NCBI GenBank assembly: GCA_026193295.1
Contig: JAPHSB010000507.1
Coordinates: 1 to 6,526 of the forward strand
DNA: 6,526 nucleotides
Direction of reading: 5' to 3'
Origin: Lysobacterales bacterium
Lineage (GTDB): Bacteria > Pseudomonadota > Gammaproteobacteria > Xanthomonadales > SZUA-36
The notes beneath the pieces were generated by a model that saw only the letters and a program-made list of their open reading frames with translations, searched no databases and had not been told where the DNA came from. Below are positions 6,044-6,526 of this stretch, piece by piece; the stretch's first letter is position 1; each line of letters opens with the position of its first letter. The position numbers were made by a program, and so were the translations under genes.

Positions 6044-6526
6044 ACTTTTTCATGCCGGCCGGGAAGGGAAACGTCAGGCTCTCGTCGATCGTCGAGAAGC
6101 GTCCCGGGTGCAGGTAAGCGAGGATGGGCGAATTGTGCACCAGCGCCTGGTCGCCGCCCTCGTGAATGCGCTGCGCGTCGGCAGCGACGCGTGCCGCCAC
6201 GATGCGCCCGATAATCAGGCTGTTGACACCGAACCCGTCCACGATGCGATCCAGCTCGCATTCCAGGAACAGGTAGCCGCCTTCCAACAGCACGCCGTCG
6301 ATCTTGCTGGCCGGGAACACCGGCAAAACGGACAGGGCCGGCTTGTCCTCGTCACCGCAACGGGGCGAAGCCGCCAGGCTGGTCAGGACCAGTTGCGAAG
6401 GGCGTGGAAATGAAACAGTGAAGGCCCTCTCGCGCTGGATATTGGTATAGGTATGGTGCCGGGGTGTGCAGACGAAGCCATAGTAGTTTTCCCAGCCGAT
6501 CGGGGTAGCCATGTGCTTGGGGGCCA
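6042..6526 (-). CDS. Flavin reductase-like, FMN-binding split-barrel protein (5' end outside window)
   Basis: The visible 161 residues belong to the flavin reductase-like family (FMN-binding split barrel, PF01613 type). Recognisable pieces are PKHMATPIGWENYYGFVCTP at the left end, HHTYTNI, FTVSFPRPSQ, LFLECELDRIVDGFGVNSLI, and the C-terminal SPILAYLHPGRFSTI. Members bind FMN and either reduce it with NAD(P)H or use it on a substrate. The ATG at 6512 is probably not the start: the frame stays open to the window edge and the codons before it read APKH, part of the conserved PKHM block. The full protein would be roughly 190-200 residues. Its TAG stop is shared with the binding site of the M20 gene, and it is the first visible gene of a three-gene operon whose promoter is off the right edge. 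The physiological substrate is unknown. Confidence 0.85.
   Translation of the reverse strand, partial: APKHMATPIGWENYYGFVCTPRHHTYTNIQRERAFTVSFPRPSQLVLTSLAASPRCGDEDKPALSVLPVFPASKIDGVLLEGGYLFLECELDRIVDGFGVNSLIIGRIVAARVAADAQRIHEGGDQALVHNSPILAYLHPGRFSTIDESLTFPFPAGMKK

Noticed and set aside
6510..6512. ATG at 6512 as the start of the flavin reductase-like gene.
   Set aside because: The codons before it read APKH in frame, matching the family's PKHM block, so the gene continues beyond the window.

Overview
The window looks like chromosomal DNA from a GC-rich proteobacterium, probably a gammaproteobacterium. The signs are protein sequences of proteobacterial type, GC-rich codon third positions, and GTAG-headed REP-like palindromes between genes. 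I see no phage, plasmid, transposase, CRISPR or RNA gene. The pairing of a pyrophosphate-dependent phosphofructokinase with a proton-pumping pyrophosphatase is best known from methanotrophs and is also seen in other autotrophic or C1-using proteobacteria. That lifestyle is an inference, not something the window shows.

The left part (1-2696, + strand) deals with pyrophosphate. It opens with the C-terminal third of PPi-dependent 6-phosphofructokinase, which ends in a strong intrinsic terminator (449-478). A 253-base gap follows, with a possible promoter and small inverted repeats. Next comes a complete membrane H+-translocating pyrophosphatase (hppA, 671 aa) with the residue signature of the K+-independent class. 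Together the two enzymes would let the cell spend PPi in sugar phosphate metabolism and turn it into a proton gradient.

The middle (2697-2822) is a compact convergent junction. It holds a perfect 30-base palindrome that should terminate transcription in both directions, a small hairpin and a REP-like palindrome. To its right, on the - strand, is a lipoprotein zinc metallopeptidase of family M48. Upstream of that gene is a 70-base inverted pair of REP units (a REPIN-like element), which also supplies the stop codon of the next gene.

The right part (3805-6526, - strand) is a tight operon of three genes read right to left: an FMN-binding split-barrel flavin reductase-like protein (cut by the window edge), an M20 zinc carboxypeptidase of the glutamate-carboxypeptidase type, and a two-domain P-loop protein of unknown function related to the DUF1611/BioD-like NTPases. 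The stop and start codons abut or overlap, so the three are probably co-translated and work together. Their shared pathway is not known to me and is the best candidate for new biology here.
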